The notes below the pieces were generated by a model, which saw nothing but the letters and a program-made list of their open reading frames with translations, ran no database searches and was not told where the DNA came from. Source: an uncultured Oscillospiraceae bacterium (GTDB taxonomy: Bacteria > Bacillota > Clostridia > Oscillospirales > Acutalibacteraceae). From it: DNA of 64,000 nt. The translations under genes were made by a program, and so were the position numbers. Below are positions 54,201 through 63,183 of this stretch, piece after piece (position 1 is the first letter of the stretch; every line of letters begins with the position of its first letter). The DNA lies in contig UQLR01000010.1 in the NCBI GenBank assembly GCA_900541975.1, positions 28,283 through 92,282 of the forward strand, given 5' to 3'.

Positions 54201-55469
54201 ATGGGCGTATTTGACGAACTGAAGGCAAGGGGCATGATTGCCCAGACAACAAACGAGCAACAGGTCAGGGATCTGCTCAACAACCACAAAACGGTGTTTT
54301 ACATTGGGTTTGACCCTACGGCGGACAGCCTGCATGTGGGCCATTTTGTACAAATTATGGTGATGGCGCATATGCAAAGGGCCGGGCATGTTCCCATTGC
54401 ATTGTTTGGCGGAGGAACCGGCATGGTCGGCGACCCCAGCGGAAAAAGTGATATGCGGAAAATGCTTACAAAGGAAAGGATCGACCACAATATTCGCTGT
54501 TTTCAAAAACAAATGTCGCGCCTGATCGATTTTTCAGACGGAAAGGCCATTATGGTTAACAATGCCGACTGGCTGCTTGATTTAAATTATATTGCATTTA
54601 TCCGCGAAATTGGCGTGCATTTTTCCGTTAATAAGATGCTCGCCGCAGAATGCTACAAGCAGAGGCTTGCGCGTGGCGGGCTTACCTTTTTTGAACTAAA
54701 TTATATGCTGATGCAGAGTTACGATTTTTATGTGTTGAACCAGGAATACGGGTGCCAGCTCGAGCTTGGCGGCGACGACCAATGGAGCAACATTATAGGC
54801 GGCGTGGAGCTGATTAGACGAATTGCCGCAAAAGAAGCGGAGCAGACCGGAAAACCGATCCCCAAAACGGCGGAATCATTTGGTATGACGTTTACGCTGC
54901 TTACTACAAGCGAAGGAAAGAAGATGGGAAAAACAGAAGCCGGTGCAGTATGGCTGGATCCGGAAAAAACCAGCCCATATGCATTTTATCAGTACTGGCG
55001 GAATATAGCAGACGCAGATGTGGAACGTTGCCTGAAAATACTGACCTTTCTTCCACTTGAAGAGATTGGTGCGCTTGCAAAGCTGCAGGGCAGTGAAATA
55101 AACCGCGCGAAAGAGGTGCTTGCCTTTGAGGTAACAAAGCTGATCCACGGGGAGGAAGAAGCACAGAAAGCACAAGGTGCGGCAAAGGCGTTGTTTGAAG
55201 CGGGCAAAAGCGCGCAGGACATGCCCTCCACCACTTTAACGCAGAGCGATTTTACAGACGGCCGGGTTACAGTGGTTGACTTGTTGCTGAAAACAAAGCT
55301 TGCACCGTCTAGAAGTGAGGCGCGCAGACTGATTTTGCAGGGCGGCGTGATGGTAGAGGATCAAAAAGTAACAGAACCGGGCGCCTGCGTTACAGCGGCC
55401 CAATTTCAGGAAAAGGGCTTTATTGTCATGAAAAAGGGGAAAAAGGCTTTCCATAAAATCTGCCTGTAA
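54201..55469 (+). CDS. tyrS: Tyrosyl-tRNA synthetase
   Basis: The 422-residue class I enzyme has the HIGH-type motif HVGHF near residue 47 and the KMSKS-type KMGKTE near 236. [16 protein letters not shown] binds tyrosine and ATP, and a C-terminal S4 RNA-binding domain covers about 355-415. The length fits the TyrS type. It is T-box controlled; mscL follows after 42 bases. Confidence 0.97.
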   Translation: MGVFDELKARGMIAQTTNEQQVRDLLNNHKTVFYIGFDPTADSLHVGHFVQIMVMAHMQRAGHVPIALFGGGTGMVGDPSGKSDMRKMLTKERIDHNIRCFQKQMSRLIDFSDGKAIMVNNADWLLDLNYIAFIREIGVHFSVNKMLAAECYKQRLARGGLTFFELNYMLMQSYDFYVLNQEYGCQLELGGDDQWSNIIGGVELIRRIAAKEAEQTGKPIPKTAESFGMTFTLLTTSEGKKMGKTEAGAVWLDPEKTSPYAFYQYWRNIADADVERCLKILTFLPLEEIGALAKLQGSEINRAKEVLAFEVTKLIHGEEEAQKAQGAAKALFEAGKSAQDMPSTTLTQSDFTDGRVTVVDLLLKTKLAPSRSEARRLILQGGVMVEDQKVTEPGACVTAAQFQEKGFIVMKKGKKAFHKICL

Positions 55470-55511
55470 GCAATAGAGGGGAACGTAATTAAGGAAAGGT
55501 GGAACATACGG

Positions 55512-55931
55512 ATGAAAAAGCTTTTTTCGGAATTTAAAGATTTTATTATGCGGGGGAACGTAATGGATCTGGCGGTTGCCGTGATCGTAGGCGCTGCGTT
55601 TCAGGCAATTATCAGTTCCCTGGTGGACGATGTTTTGTCGCCGTTTATTGGGATATTTGTCAACCTGGACTTTAAGGACCTGGTTATTACGCTCAACGGC
55701 GTAGATATCCGTTATGGCGCATTTATCACGGCAGTCATTACATTTTTGATTACGGCGTTTGTTATATTCCTGCTGATCAAGGGAATAAATAAACTCATGG
55801 ATCTTGGAAAATACCTGAAAAAGCAGGAAGAAGAAAAAGCCCCGGCAACAAAGGTTTGCCCATTTTGCTGCAGCGAAGTTGACATAAGGGCAAGCCGTTG
55901 CCCGCACTGTACTTCTCAGCTTGAAGAATAA
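55512..55931 (+). CDS. mscL: Large-conductance mechanosensitive channel MscL, with C-terminal zinc-ribbon-like tail
   Basis: The 139-residue protein has the MscL N-terminus (FKDFIMRGNVMDLAVAVIVG), a pore helix and a second TM (about 70-95). It opens at high membrane tension to protect against osmotic downshock. After the usual cytoplasmic helix there is a CPFC-x10-CPHC element (about 117-135) that looks like a small zinc ribbon, as in some Firmicutes MscL proteins. Confidence 0.96.
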   Translation: MKKLFSEFKDFIMRGNVMDLAVAVIVGAAFQAIISSLVDDVLSPFIGIFVNLDFKDLVITLNGVDIRYGAFITAVITFLITAFVIFLLIKGINKLMDLGKYLKKQEEEKAPATKVCPFCCSEVDIRASRCPHCTSQLEE

Positions 55932-55946
55932 AGGAGAATTTTTTGT

Positions 55947-56936
55947 ATGGCACCCAGAAAAAGCGCCTTTCACAAATTTAAGAAAAATGTTGACCAGAGG
56001 GACGTTCTGATTGCGGCAGGCATTTTGGTGTATGCAGCGGCGTTGATGATTATGATTTTGTTCGCCGTCAGCGCGGGCCCCAAAATTGCGGCCAGACAGA
56101 CGCAAACCGTCCAAAAAAATGTGACGGTGCCGGAGTATTCTGAAGAATCAAAGGCGTACACTACTGTAGAGATTGACCAAAACAGTATGTACAGAGGGCC
56201 GCTGATTCTGGTGAACAACGATTATCAAAGTGAAGTTGACGGCATAAACCTTGTGAACCTGATGGAAGAATCAAACGGGACCTACCAGGTAACGGACTAT
56301 AATGCGCAGATCAATGGCGGCGCTGTCATGGAAAATGTTAATGCCATGTTTGGGGATTTTTACAAGGCGGCCGGTGACAATGATGTGATGATCAACAGCG
56401 GTTATCGCAGTAAAGAGATACAACAGGAAATTTATGATAATACAATTACCGCACAGGGAGAGGAAGGGGCAAGCTGGGTTTCAAAACCAGGTTTTAGCGA
56501 ACATCAGACGGGCTACGCGTTTGATCTTTCTCTTTTGACAGACGACGGAATTATAGAAGAATTTACAGGTGAAGATAAATACGCCTGGATTGCAGAAAAT
56601 TGTGCGCGTTATGGGTTTGTTGTGCGCTACAATGATAGTAAAAAGGATATAACAGGGATTTCAAATGAGCCTTGGCATTTCCGTTATGTTGGGCAGATTC
56701 ATGCGGCTTATATGACGCAAAATAATCTATGCCTGGAGGAGTATATCGACCTGTTGCGTTCCTATACAGTGGACGAGCCGTTAATAATTAAAGACCTTTC
56801 CCTTAAAAATCATATGGTTTATTTTGTGAAGGCGGATGAGAGCGGCAAAACAAAAGTGCCTGTTCCTTCGGAGCAGGATTATGAAATATCCGGCAACAAT
56901 GTAGACGGCTACATTGTGACCTGTAAAATGAACTGA
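55947..56936 (+). CDS. Membrane-anchored D-Ala-D-Ala carboxypeptidase, VanY/M15B family
   Basis: The 329-residue protein has one N-terminal transmembrane helix (about 22-45). Its peptidase M15B domain has SGYRSKEIQQEIY, the zinc-binding SEHQTGYAFDLS (His and Asp) and the second site NEPWHFRYVG. It trims the terminal D-Ala from peptidoglycan stem peptides outside the membrane. It lies 15 bases after mscL. A C-terminal ~60-residue domain after the catalytic part may bind the wall. Confidence 0.93.
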   Translation: MAPRKSAFHKFKKNVDQRDVLIAAGILVYAAALMIMILFAVSAGPKIAARQTQTVQKNVTVPEYSEESKAYTTVEIDQNSMYRGPLILVNNDYQSEVDGINLVNLMEESNGTYQVTDYNAQINGGAVMENVNAMFGDFYKAAGDNDVMINSGYRSKEIQQEIYDNTITAQGEEGASWVSKPGFSEHQTGYAFDLSLLTDDGIIEEFTGEDKYAWIAENCARYGFVVRYNDSKKDITGISNEPWHFRYVGQIHAAYMTQNNLCLEEYIDLLRSYTVDEPLIIKDLSLKNHMVYFVKADESGKTKVPVPSEQDYEISGNNVDGYIVTCKMN

Positions 56937-56941
56937 AACAG

Positions 56942-56992
56942 AACAAATTAAAGGGGATCGGCTTTTTTAAAGCCAATCCCCTTTAATTTGTT
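56942..56992. terminator. Long bidirectional terminator
   Basis: AACAAATTAAAGGGGAT and ATCCCCTTTAATTTGTT are perfect 17-base outer arms; after a C/A mismatch the inner GGCTTT/AAAGCC also pairs. It separates the convergent VanY-type and glyQS genes. Confidence 0.92.
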
Positions 56993-57016
56993 GCAGTCTG
57001 CAGTAAAACCATTTGC

Positions 57017-58390
57017 TTAAAAATAAGTCTTTGTACGAATATATTCGCATAGGCTGTCAATGGGAATTCTGTCCTGCTTCATGGTATCGCGTTCACGAAC
57101 GGTCACACATCCGTCTTCTACGCTGTCAAAGTCATAAGTAATACAATACGGCGTACCAATTTCATCCTGACGGCGGTAACGCTTACCAATTGAACCGGCG
57201 TCGTCAAATTCCGCCATAAAATGCTCCGAAAGCATGGTATATACAGCGCCGGCTTTTTCAGAAAGCTTTTTGGAAAGCGGTAAAACGGCCGCTTTATAGG
57301 GCGCCAGAGCAGGATGCAGGCGCATAACGATACGCGTGTCTTTTTCATCTATGACCTCTTCGTCATATGCGTCGCACAAAAATGCAAGCGCAACCCGGTC
57401 TGCACCCAGAGAAGGTTCAATTACATACGGTACATAACGCGTATTATCTTCCGGGTCAAAATACTCCAGGCTTTTGCCGGAATGCTCCTGGTGCTGTGTC
57501 AGATCATAATCGGTGCGGTCGGCAATACCCCAGAGCTCACCCCAGCCAAACGGGAAGAGAAATTCAATATCCGTTGTAGCTTTGGAATAAAAGGCCAGTT
57601 CTTCCTTTGCATGGTCGCGCAGGCGAAGGTTTTCCTCTTTCAGGCCAAGCGACAACAACCAGTTTTTGCAAAAATCTTTCCAGTAGTAAAACCAATCCAG
57701 ATCGGTTCCTGGTTTACAGAAAAATTCCAACTCCATTTGTTCAAATTCACGAATACGGAAAATAAAATTCCCCGGTGTGATTTCATTACGAAAAGACTTT
57801 CCCACCTGCGCTACGCCGAAAGGAAGCTTTCTTCTGGTGGTTCGCTGGATATTTGCAAAGTTTACAAATATACCCTGCGCGGTTTCAGGACGAAGATAAA
57901 GCTCGTTTTTGGAGTCTTCCGTTACACCCTGAAAGGTTTTGAACATTAGGTTAAATTTGCGGATGTCTGTAAAATTCTTGCCGCCGCATTCCGGGCAGGC
58001 AATAGCATGGTCGCGAATATAGGCGGCCATTTCCTCAAACGTCATATTATTGGCGTCTGCGCCCGAATCTTCAATCAGTTTGTCTGCACGGTGGCGCGTT
58101 TTACAATCCTTACAATCCATTAAAGGGTCGGAAAACCCTCCCACATGGCCGGAAGCCACCCATACCTGTGGATTCATTAAAATAGCGCTGTCAAGCCCCA
58201 CGTTGTAACGGCTTTCCTGTACGAATTTTTTAAGCCATGCATTTTTTACGTTGTTTTTAAACGCAACGCCCAAAGGGCCGTAATCCCATGCGTTAGAAAG
58301 CCCGCCGTAAATTTCCGACCCGGCGTACACAAAGCCTCTGTTTTTACACAGCGCTACAATTTTATCCATGGTCTTTTTACTGTTGTCCAT
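57017..58390 (-). CDS. glyQS: Glycyl-tRNA synthetase (dimeric, single-chain type)
   Basis: The 457-residue class II enzyme is of the alpha-2 type: [23 protein letters not shown] at the start, a zinc-binding insert (CKDC...CPEC), [14 protein letters not shown] and [25 protein letters not shown], and a C-terminal anticodon-binding domain. It charges tRNA-Gly. Unlike alaS, thrS and tyrS it has no visible T-box; the ATG lies only about 35 bases from the promoter. Confidence 0.97.
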   Translation of the reverse strand: MDNSKKTMDKIVALCKNRGFVYAGSEIYGGLSNAWDYGPLGVAFKNNVKNAWLKKFVQESRYNVGLDSAILMNPQVWVASGHVGGFSDPLMDCKDCKTRHRADKLIEDSGADANNMTFEEMAAYIRDHAIACPECGGKNFTDIRKFNLMFKTFQGVTEDSKNELYLRPETAQGIFVNFANIQRTTRRKLPFGVAQVGKSFRNEITPGNFIFRIREFEQMELEFFCKPGTDLDWFYYWKDFCKNWLLSLGLKEENLRLRDHAKEELAFYSKATTDIEFLFPFGWGELWGIADRTDYDLTQHQEHSGKSLEYFDPEDNTRYVPYVIEPSLGADRVALAFLCDAYDEEVIDEKDTRIVMRLHPALAPYKAAVLPLSKKLSEKAGAVYTMLSEHFMAEFDDAGSIGKRYRRQDEIGTPYCITYDFDSVEDGCVTVRERDTMKQDRIPIDSLCEYIRTKTYF

Positions 58391-58425
58391 CGTGTTAATC
58401 CTTTCCTTAACGAAAATATAACAAA

Positions 58426-58453
58426 TTTATACTCTATAATATATTAATGTCAA
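58426..58453 (-). promoter_or_regulatory. Probable glyQS promoter
   Basis: On the minus strand TTGACA (complement of 58448-58453) and TATAAA (complement of 58426-58431) are spaced by 16 bases. A second TTGACA lies about 20 bases further upstream and could form an overlapping promoter. Confidence 0.6.
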
Positions 58454-58671
58454 AAAGGGGGGATGTCAAGCAGAAGCACGCAGTAACCCGTTTTGCGGGA
58501 TTCATTGAAACCGCAGGGGCATATTTTTATTTAAAAAAACTGGGAATGGTTTACATAAAAGTTTGCTACATGCCGTTTTGTGTTTCCGTTTATCGGCATA
58601 ATCCATAAAAAAAGAAAAAAAACTTTGTGTGCTTTTAAGCGGAAAAATATCTGTAATTCAACAAATTTGGT
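58454..58671. other. Intergenic stretch between glyQS and the dockerin/cohesin-like gene
   Basis: About 220 AT-rich bases without a gene. It holds the second upstream TTGACA of the glyQS side and leads into the promoter on the plus strand. Confidence 0.4.
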
Positions 58672-58700
58672 TTGCATTTCACAGGAAAAAACAGTATAAT
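58672..58700 (+). promoter_or_regulatory. Promoter of the dockerin/cohesin-like gene
   Basis: TTGCAT and TATAAT are spaced by 17 bases, about 135 bases before the ATG. A small hairpin GGAGCA-TCT-TGCTCC follows at 58711-58725 in the leader. Confidence 0.65.
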
Positions 58701-58836
58701 TATTACAATTTGGAGCATCTTGCTCCGAACAGCGGCGAATGGTATGTATCTGTGGGAAAATATGGCTGTAAAACCGCAGTAAATTTGCCGGACTGCCGCA
58801 GAATTTAGGATTTTTTGAAATGAAAGGATGGAACAA

Positions 58837-60237
58837 ATGAAAAAGCAAGCAAGAAAATGCGTTGCGCTGCTTGTTGTGTTTTCCATTTTGCTAAGCATGA
58901 TGTGCTTAAGTGCGGTTGCAGTGGAAGCAGACGACAGCGCAGTAGCAGATAACGTCACCGTGCTTAAGTATGGCGATGTAAACGATGATGGAATCGTTTC
59001 AACCAGAGATGCATTGGAAATGCAAAAACACATTGCATCTATGCTTGTCCTGACTGGCGACGCTTTTGTTGCAGGTGATGTAAATGGGGACGGCAAGGTC
59101 ACTGTAGCAGATGTTTTACTGGTACAGCGGTATGTGGCAAAAGAAATAGACAAGTTCCCTGTGGAAGAAAAACCAACGGATCCACCGACGCAGCCGACAG
59201 ACCCACCGACAAAACCCACCGACCCGCCGACAAAACCCACCGACCCGCCGACACAGCCGACGGACCCACCAACCAAACCCACCGACCCGCCGACACAGCC
59301 GACACAGCCGACAACGCCCCCGGCAGGCGGCGTGACGGTCAATGGTGAGGAGGCCTGCGTGGGCGACCAGGTTGTCTATACGGCAAAGCTGCAGGCAGAC
59401 CAGCTGGTGGCGGGAATAAATGCGCATATTGACTATACGGAAAGTGTCCTCAAATTTTCAGATGCGACAATTGAGGCTTCTAAACGGGAATTGTTCCCGG
59501 TGCTGTGCATGGGAAGCATTGTATGGAACTTTGAGCCGATTGACGGAACGGCAAGAATGTATTTCAATGCAGCCGATGCAATTGAAGGCTTTGATTTTAC
59601 AACAGAAGATGTTGTTGTCACCGTAACATTTGATGTAATAGCAAAAGGCGATGCAACAATAGAAACAAACATTGCGCAAATTCTTCAGATGGTAGACGAC
59701 CCGAATGAAAAGAACCCGCCGCTTGAAGACTACACACTGCGCGATGAAGTAGAGATACTGTGCAACGGCGGCCCGACAGAGCCGACCGATCCGAGCGGAA
59801 ACGATGCAACGGTAAACGGACAAAAAGTTGCAGTCGGCGATCAAGTAACGTATACTGTGTCTATGCAGGCAGACCAACTGGTGGCGGGTGTAAACGCACA
59901 TATTAATTATACGGACAGCGTCCTTAAGTTTTCAGACGCAACGGTTGAGGCTTCTAAACGGGAATTGTTCCCGGTGCTGTGCATGGGAAGCATTGTATGG
60001 AATTTTGAACCAAATGACGGAACGGCAAGAATGTATTTCAACGCGGCCGATGCGATTGAAGGCTTTGACTTTACAACGGAAGACGTACTGGTTACCGTAA
60101 CGTTTGACGTTATTGCCAAGGGTAACGCAACAGTTGAAACGGAATTTGAACAGATTCTTGCAATAATAGACGACCCGGATGAAAAGAACCCGCCCCTTGA
60201 AGATTATACTGTAAAGGACGAGATTATTCTTATCTGA
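58837..60237 (+). CDS. Secreted scaffold-like protein: dockerin, Pro/Thr linker, two cohesin-like modules
   Basis: The 466-residue protein has a signal peptide (about 1-31) and an N-terminal dockerin with two calcium loops (GDVNDDGIVSTRDALEMQK and GDVNGDGKVTVADVLLVQR, about 44-100). A PTDPPTQ/PTDPPTK linker (about 108-165) leads to two very similar ~145-residue modules at about 166-311 and 323-466. Each module begins VNGxxxxVGDQVxYT and contains VAGxNAHIxYTxSVLKFSDA, IEGFDFTTEDV and VTVTFDVIAKG. This resembles cohesin-type beta-sandwiches, so the protein could be a small adaptor scaffoldin; other Ig-like wall modules are possible. The ATG at 58837 has AAAGGA 8 bases upstream. Confidence 0.82.
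   Translation: MKKQARKCVALLVVFSILLSMMCLSAVAVEADDSAVADNVTVLKYGDVNDDGIVSTRDALEMQKHIASMLVLTGDAFVAGDVNGDGKVTVADVLLVQRYVAKEIDKFPVEEKPTDPPTQPTDPPTKPTDPPTKPTDPPTQPTDPPTKPTDPPTQPTQPTTPPAGGVTVNGEEACVGDQVVYTAKLQADQLVAGINAHIDYTESVLKFSDATIEASKRELFPVLCMGSIVWNFEPIDGTARMYFNAADAIEGFDFTTEDVVVTVTFDVIAKGDATIETNIAQILQMVDDPNEKNPPLEDYTLRDEVEILCNGGPTEPTDPSGNDATVNGQKVAVGDQVTYTVSMQADQLVAGVNAHINYTDSVLKFSDATVEASKRELFPVLCMGSIVWNFEPNDGTARMYFNAADAIEGFDFTTEDVLVTVTFDVIAKGNATVETEFEQILAIIDDPDEKNPPLEDYTVKDEIILI
59332..60237 (+). repeat. Tandem duplication of the cohesin-like module
   Basis: The two modules (about 59332-59770 and 59805-60237) are close copies with an offset of 474 bases in their best block. Positions 59471-59528 and 59945-60002 are identical for 58 bases, while flanking codons differ at many third positions. 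This suggests recent gene conversion within an older duplication. Confidence 0.85.
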
Positions 60238-60269
60238 GGGAGACAGGGTTTTACAGACGCTATAAGAAA

Positions 60270-60306
60270 AAAGATCCGCATTTGATAGTTTCAAATGCGG
60301 ATCTTT
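60270..60306 (+). terminator. Terminator after the scaffold-like gene
   Basis: AAAGATCCGCATTTGA and TCAAATGCGGATCTTT are perfect 16-base arms around TAGTT, about 30 bases after the stop. The T-run is only three bases, but the hairpin is very stable. Confidence 0.8.
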
Positions 60307-60420
60307 AAAAAGAAAACAGAAGTAAAAAAATAAAAAAAATCTTGCAGTTTTATGTGTTTAGTGGTAAAATAATAACGTTGCGTTGAATATGTGTGTTATT
60401 TTTTTAAAGATATTTGTTAT

Positions 60421-60496
60421 GGGCTCGTAGCTTAGCTGGGAAAGCGCCGCGTTCGCAACGCGGAGACCGAGGGTTCGAATCCCTTCGGGTCCACCA
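60421..60496 (+). tRNA. tRNA-Ala (anticodon CGC)
   Basis: A 76-base cloverleaf: acceptor GGGCTCG/CGGGTCC, D-arm, anticodon stem CCGCG/CGCGG with loop TTCGCAA (anticodon CGC, codon GCG) and T-arm GAGGG-TTCGAAT-CCCTT. CCA is encoded at 60494-60496. It reads alanine and would be a natural partner of the alaS T-box if its specifier is GCG. The genes just after it look accessory, and tRNA 3' ends are frequent integration sites. Confidence 0.95.
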
Positions 60497-60499
60497 TAA

Positions 60500-60553
60500 A
60501 AGTTAGGTGGAAATGGATGCACTTTTATCTGTTTCTACCTAACTCTTTTTTTG
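60500..60553 (+). terminator. Terminator downstream of tRNA-Ala
   Basis: AGTTAGGTGGAAA pairs with TTTCTACCTAACT (one G-T pair) around an 18-base loop, followed by CTTTTTTTG. Confidence 0.75.
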
Positions 60554-60707
60554 TTTTACTGGGTCTGTTTCTAAATTGCCTGTGGTTTGTTTTTGTAAAT
60601 TTTTTGTGAACAATTATCTAAAGTTGCATTGTTCTATGCAACTTCTGCTCCTTTTCCCCCTATTTGTGAAAGGATTTTTCCTTATCATCAAGTAGGAGAT
60701 GGTTCAG

Positions 60708-61358
60708 GTGTATAGCAAGAAAGCATGTGGTTATGTTTTGCCATATGACAAGTTGTCGCCCGTATCTAAATCTTTGCCGGCTTATTACGATCTGCCGGAA
60801 GTTAGCGGTAATTATAACAAACAATGGGCCGCCTTACTCGTTATTCGGAAATCTGCTGCATCAAGCTGGGTTAAGTGGACACACCATTCAGAAGGGAAAA
60901 CCCATTGTGATATGTGTTTGGTGCTTGATGGGTGCTGGTTTCTGGAAAACAAGTCGCCCATGTGGTCGCATCATCCGTTCTGTCACTGTACGTTAGACCC
61001 GATTGATTACGCGGCAGTTTTAATGCATGCGGCGACATACAGCGAGTACAGTAAATTTGATCCTTACTTATTCGACCCTGACAACTTTTATAAGCATGGA
61101 AAGAACAGAGCCTTTGAAAGCTGGGGCTATACAGTTAATGACGCACGGTGGCTGCAAGCCGAACTAGAAAAACAGGCGCTTAAAAAGTATATTGCAGGAG
61201 ATTACGCGCTTGGAAAATTAAATAAGTATGGGCAGCGAATTAACGTTAAAGTTACGATTTCAAGAAAAGATGGAACGGGCGAAGTATCGTTCATGACGGG
61301 ATGGATGGTAAAACCAAACGGTAAGCTGAAATTAAATACGCCATATGGAGGTAAGTAG
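60708..61358 (+). CDS. Truncated MuF-like protein with C-terminal toxin-like domain
   Basis: This 216-residue protein has a zinc-type element HCDMCLVLDG...HHPFCHC (about 66-95) like the CxxC...HPxCxC ending of SPP1 gp7/MuF head proteins. A C-terminal domain (about 120-216) begins GKNRAFESWGYTVNDARWLQ and ends FMTGWMVKPNGKLKLNTPYG. It resembles DUF6883-like nuclease-toxin domains carried by MuF polymorphic toxins of temperate phages. Most of the MuF N-terminus is missing. I prefer the GTG at 60708 because AGGAG lies 9 bases upstream; the ATG at 60699 abuts that site. The candidate immunity gene starts two bases after the stop. The toxin role is inferred. Confidence 0.65.
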   Translation: MYSKKACGYVLPYDKLSPVSKSLPAYYDLPEVSGNYNKQWAALLVIRKSAASSWVKWTHHSEGKTHCDMCLVLDGCWFLENKSPMWSHHPFCHCTLDPIDYAAVLMHAATYSEYSKFDPYLFDPDNFYKHGKNRAFESWGYTVNDARWLQAELEKQALKKYIAGDYALGKLNKYGQRINVKVTISRKDGTGEVSFMTGWMVKPNGKLKLNTPYGGK

Positions 61359-61359
61359 T

Positions 61360-61611
61360 ATGAGAGAGATGGATTGTGTGGAAGTGATGGTTGAAAAAGA
61401 GAAGTACGCAAAAGATGGTGTACACAAAGGGATGCAGGGCTGGATCTGTGATCCGGATTCTATTGATGGGACTTGGCTGGTAAACTTTCCGCAATACGGT
61501 GAAAAAGATGATATCGCAGAAATCCCCATTTTGGAAGAAGATTTAGTGCTGCTGCCCGATGGGATGGACGCCCGGGTAAATGAGCGGATCAAGGCACAAT
61601 TTGAGGATTGA
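61360..61611 (+). CDS. Candidate immunity protein of the MuF-like toxin
   Basis: This 83-residue acidic protein with a predicted beta-barrel pattern (CVEVMVEKEKYAKDGVHKGM...GTWLVNFP...LEEDLVLLPDG) resembles small immunity/DUF4926-like proteins. GGAGGTAA precedes the ATG by 5 bases, overlapping the end of the toxin gene. The size, acidity and tight linkage fit an immunity protein; no direct evidence exists. It is followed by non-coding DNA. Confidence 0.6.
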   Translation: MREMDCVEVMVEKEKYAKDGVHKGMQGWICDPDSIDGTWLVNFPQYGEKDDIAEIPILEEDLVLLPDGMDARVNERIKAQFED

Positions 61612-61986
61612 TCCTCCTATCTGATTCAAGCGCAGATATGCCGCAACAGTTCTGCTTCGTAGTGATTTTGCCGACCGTTTTTCATTCAGCGCCCCGACCA
61701 GAAGCGGGTATCTTTTTTGTAACGTAAACCCAAGCCGCCGCAAGCTGTATATCGCTTGCGGCAGCTTTTCTTTTTAAAAAGTCACCGGCGCACTCATTAT
61801 GCGGCGTCTTCTTTTCTGAGAAAGGTTACGCACGGCTTTGGCTGTTCGCTTGCAAACGCGCTTGCAACGTCTACGGGGCTACCAACCTTTTTCAAGTTTT
61901 TCTTTGGTAGTATTGATAACCTGAACTTTACAAAGTGACACAGAATTGATAGAATAAAACAAAACTTGCCGATCAGAGGGACCGAG
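61612..61986. other. Non-coding stretch with a terminator-like hairpin
   Basis: About 375 bases. GCCGCAAGC at 61737-61745 and GCTTGCGGC at 61754-61762 form a strong hairpin followed by TTTTCTTTTT, a likely terminator. A 60-codon frame at 61756-61938 (with THYAASSFLRKVTHGFGCSL) overlaps that hairpin and has no ribosome site. It may be part of a conserved mobile-element sequence rather than a gene. Confidence 0.5.
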
Positions 61987-62736
61987 ATGAAAAGTAAGCA
62001 AACCTTATTACCTTATTTGTACTCAATAGTAACGATTGGATGCACATTTTTTATTGGACAGGTTATATTGTGGTGCAGTCCACACGGCACCAACATGTGG
62101 ACGTCCATTCTCTTTATTTTTATGAATTTAATCCCCATGCTCCTGGCCTTTGTTTTTATGCGGTTATCCGGCGAGATATCGGGGATATGGCAATTTATCA
62201 AAGCGGCGTTTCCAATCCGCGAGAATTGGTATGCTTTCGCTGCTGCAGTACTTGTGCCCGCTGTTTACTATGGCGTATCGCTTTTTCTGGGCAATGTGAC
62301 ATTTACTGGTTCGCCCTTTTCTGCCGTGATTGCCTATTTCCCCTGGACTCTGCTTCAGGGCGGCCTGGAAGAGGTCGGATGGAGATGGTATCTTCAGGAA
62401 CATATTGCCATCAAAAGGAGCTTTGTTTTAAAAATGCTCGTTATATCCCTTATCTGGTTTGTGTGGCACTTTCCCATCTACCGGTTGCCCTGGGTTACAA
62501 CAGGTTCGTCAAACTATCTTGTATTCTATCTGATGATATTAGGGAACACATTTACATTCGGTGCCGTAAAAGAATTGTCCCGAGGTTCCCTTCCATGTAT
62601 TGCCGCCCATATGTTGATAGACACAGCGGCTGTGGCCATGCTTGTGGGCAGTGACCTTATGATGATAGCTGTTCTGGCTGGTGTAGAAATTCTGCTTTCT
62701 ATCCTTGTGGTAACTTTGTTCAAAAAAAAATTATAA
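61987..62736 (+). CDS. CPBP family intramembrane metalloprotease
   Basis: The 249-residue protein with about seven transmembrane helices carries the CPBP/Abi catalytic motifs EEVGWRWYL (two Glu and Arg) and FVWHFPIY (His), plus a late HMLIDT. These enzymes cut membrane proteins; in bacteria many protect against self-made bacteriocins or act in surface display. The ATG at 61987 follows AGAGGGACCGAG; the extension from 61966 is not needed. The gene stands alone. Confidence 0.88.
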   Translation: MKSKQTLLPYLYSIVTIGCTFFIGQVILWCSPHGTNMWTSILFIFMNLIPMLLAFVFMRLSGEISGIWQFIKAAFPIRENWYAFAAAVLVPAVYYGVSLFLGNVTFTGSPFSAVIAYFPWTLLQGGLEEVGWRWYLQEHIAIKRSFVLKMLVISLIWFVWHFPIYRLPWVTTGSSNYLVFYLMILGNTFTFGAVKELSRGSLPCIAAHMLIDTAAVAMLVGSDLMMIAVLAGVEILLSILVVTLFKKKL

Positions 62737-63183
62737 GCATCATAGAGGGCTTTTGAGCCCCTGGCGCAAAGTCTTCCCCTAACGCAAAAGGAGGGCGTTT
62801 GTATCACAATTAGGGCTATTTGCCACAACGAATAAATCCGGATTTGATACCGCTTGTGAATGGGTTCGGGTGTATTGTTTTCGGGGGACGATTATAAATG
62901 GTTGTAGTATTTCTGATATAAAAGGTTGAAGGCCTCTTCTTGTCACTGAGAAGCTTTTAACCCTTTTAAAGGAGAAGGCCGGTGCAGAAAAAGTCTGCAC
63001 CGGCCAGTGAATTTTTGCTGAAATGGCTCAGTTAAATAATGATAAATCATGGCAAATCATAAATCAGAGAAAATGATGGTTCTATTCTCTGAAAAATAGC
63101 ATACGGTTTTATTTTTTTACTTATACGGTTTTATAGTTTTCTTTGCTATATGTGAAAATAATTCACATATAGTTGAAAAAAAA
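62737..63183. other. Intergenic region with a perfect hairpin
   Basis: About 450 bases without a gene. GGCCGGTGCAGA at 62977-62988 and TCTGCACCGGCC at 62994-63005 are perfect 12-base arms around AAAAG, with TTTTT a few bases later. It may be a terminator. The right part is AT-rich with several short inverted sequences near 63100-63180, where the minus-strand CBM26 gene ends. Confidence 0.5.

Noticed and set aside
61756-61938. A 60-codon frame containing THYAASSFLRKVTHGFGCSL
   Set aside because: It starts within a terminator hairpin, has no ribosome site and resembles spurious translations of repeated mobile-element DNA more than a real gene.
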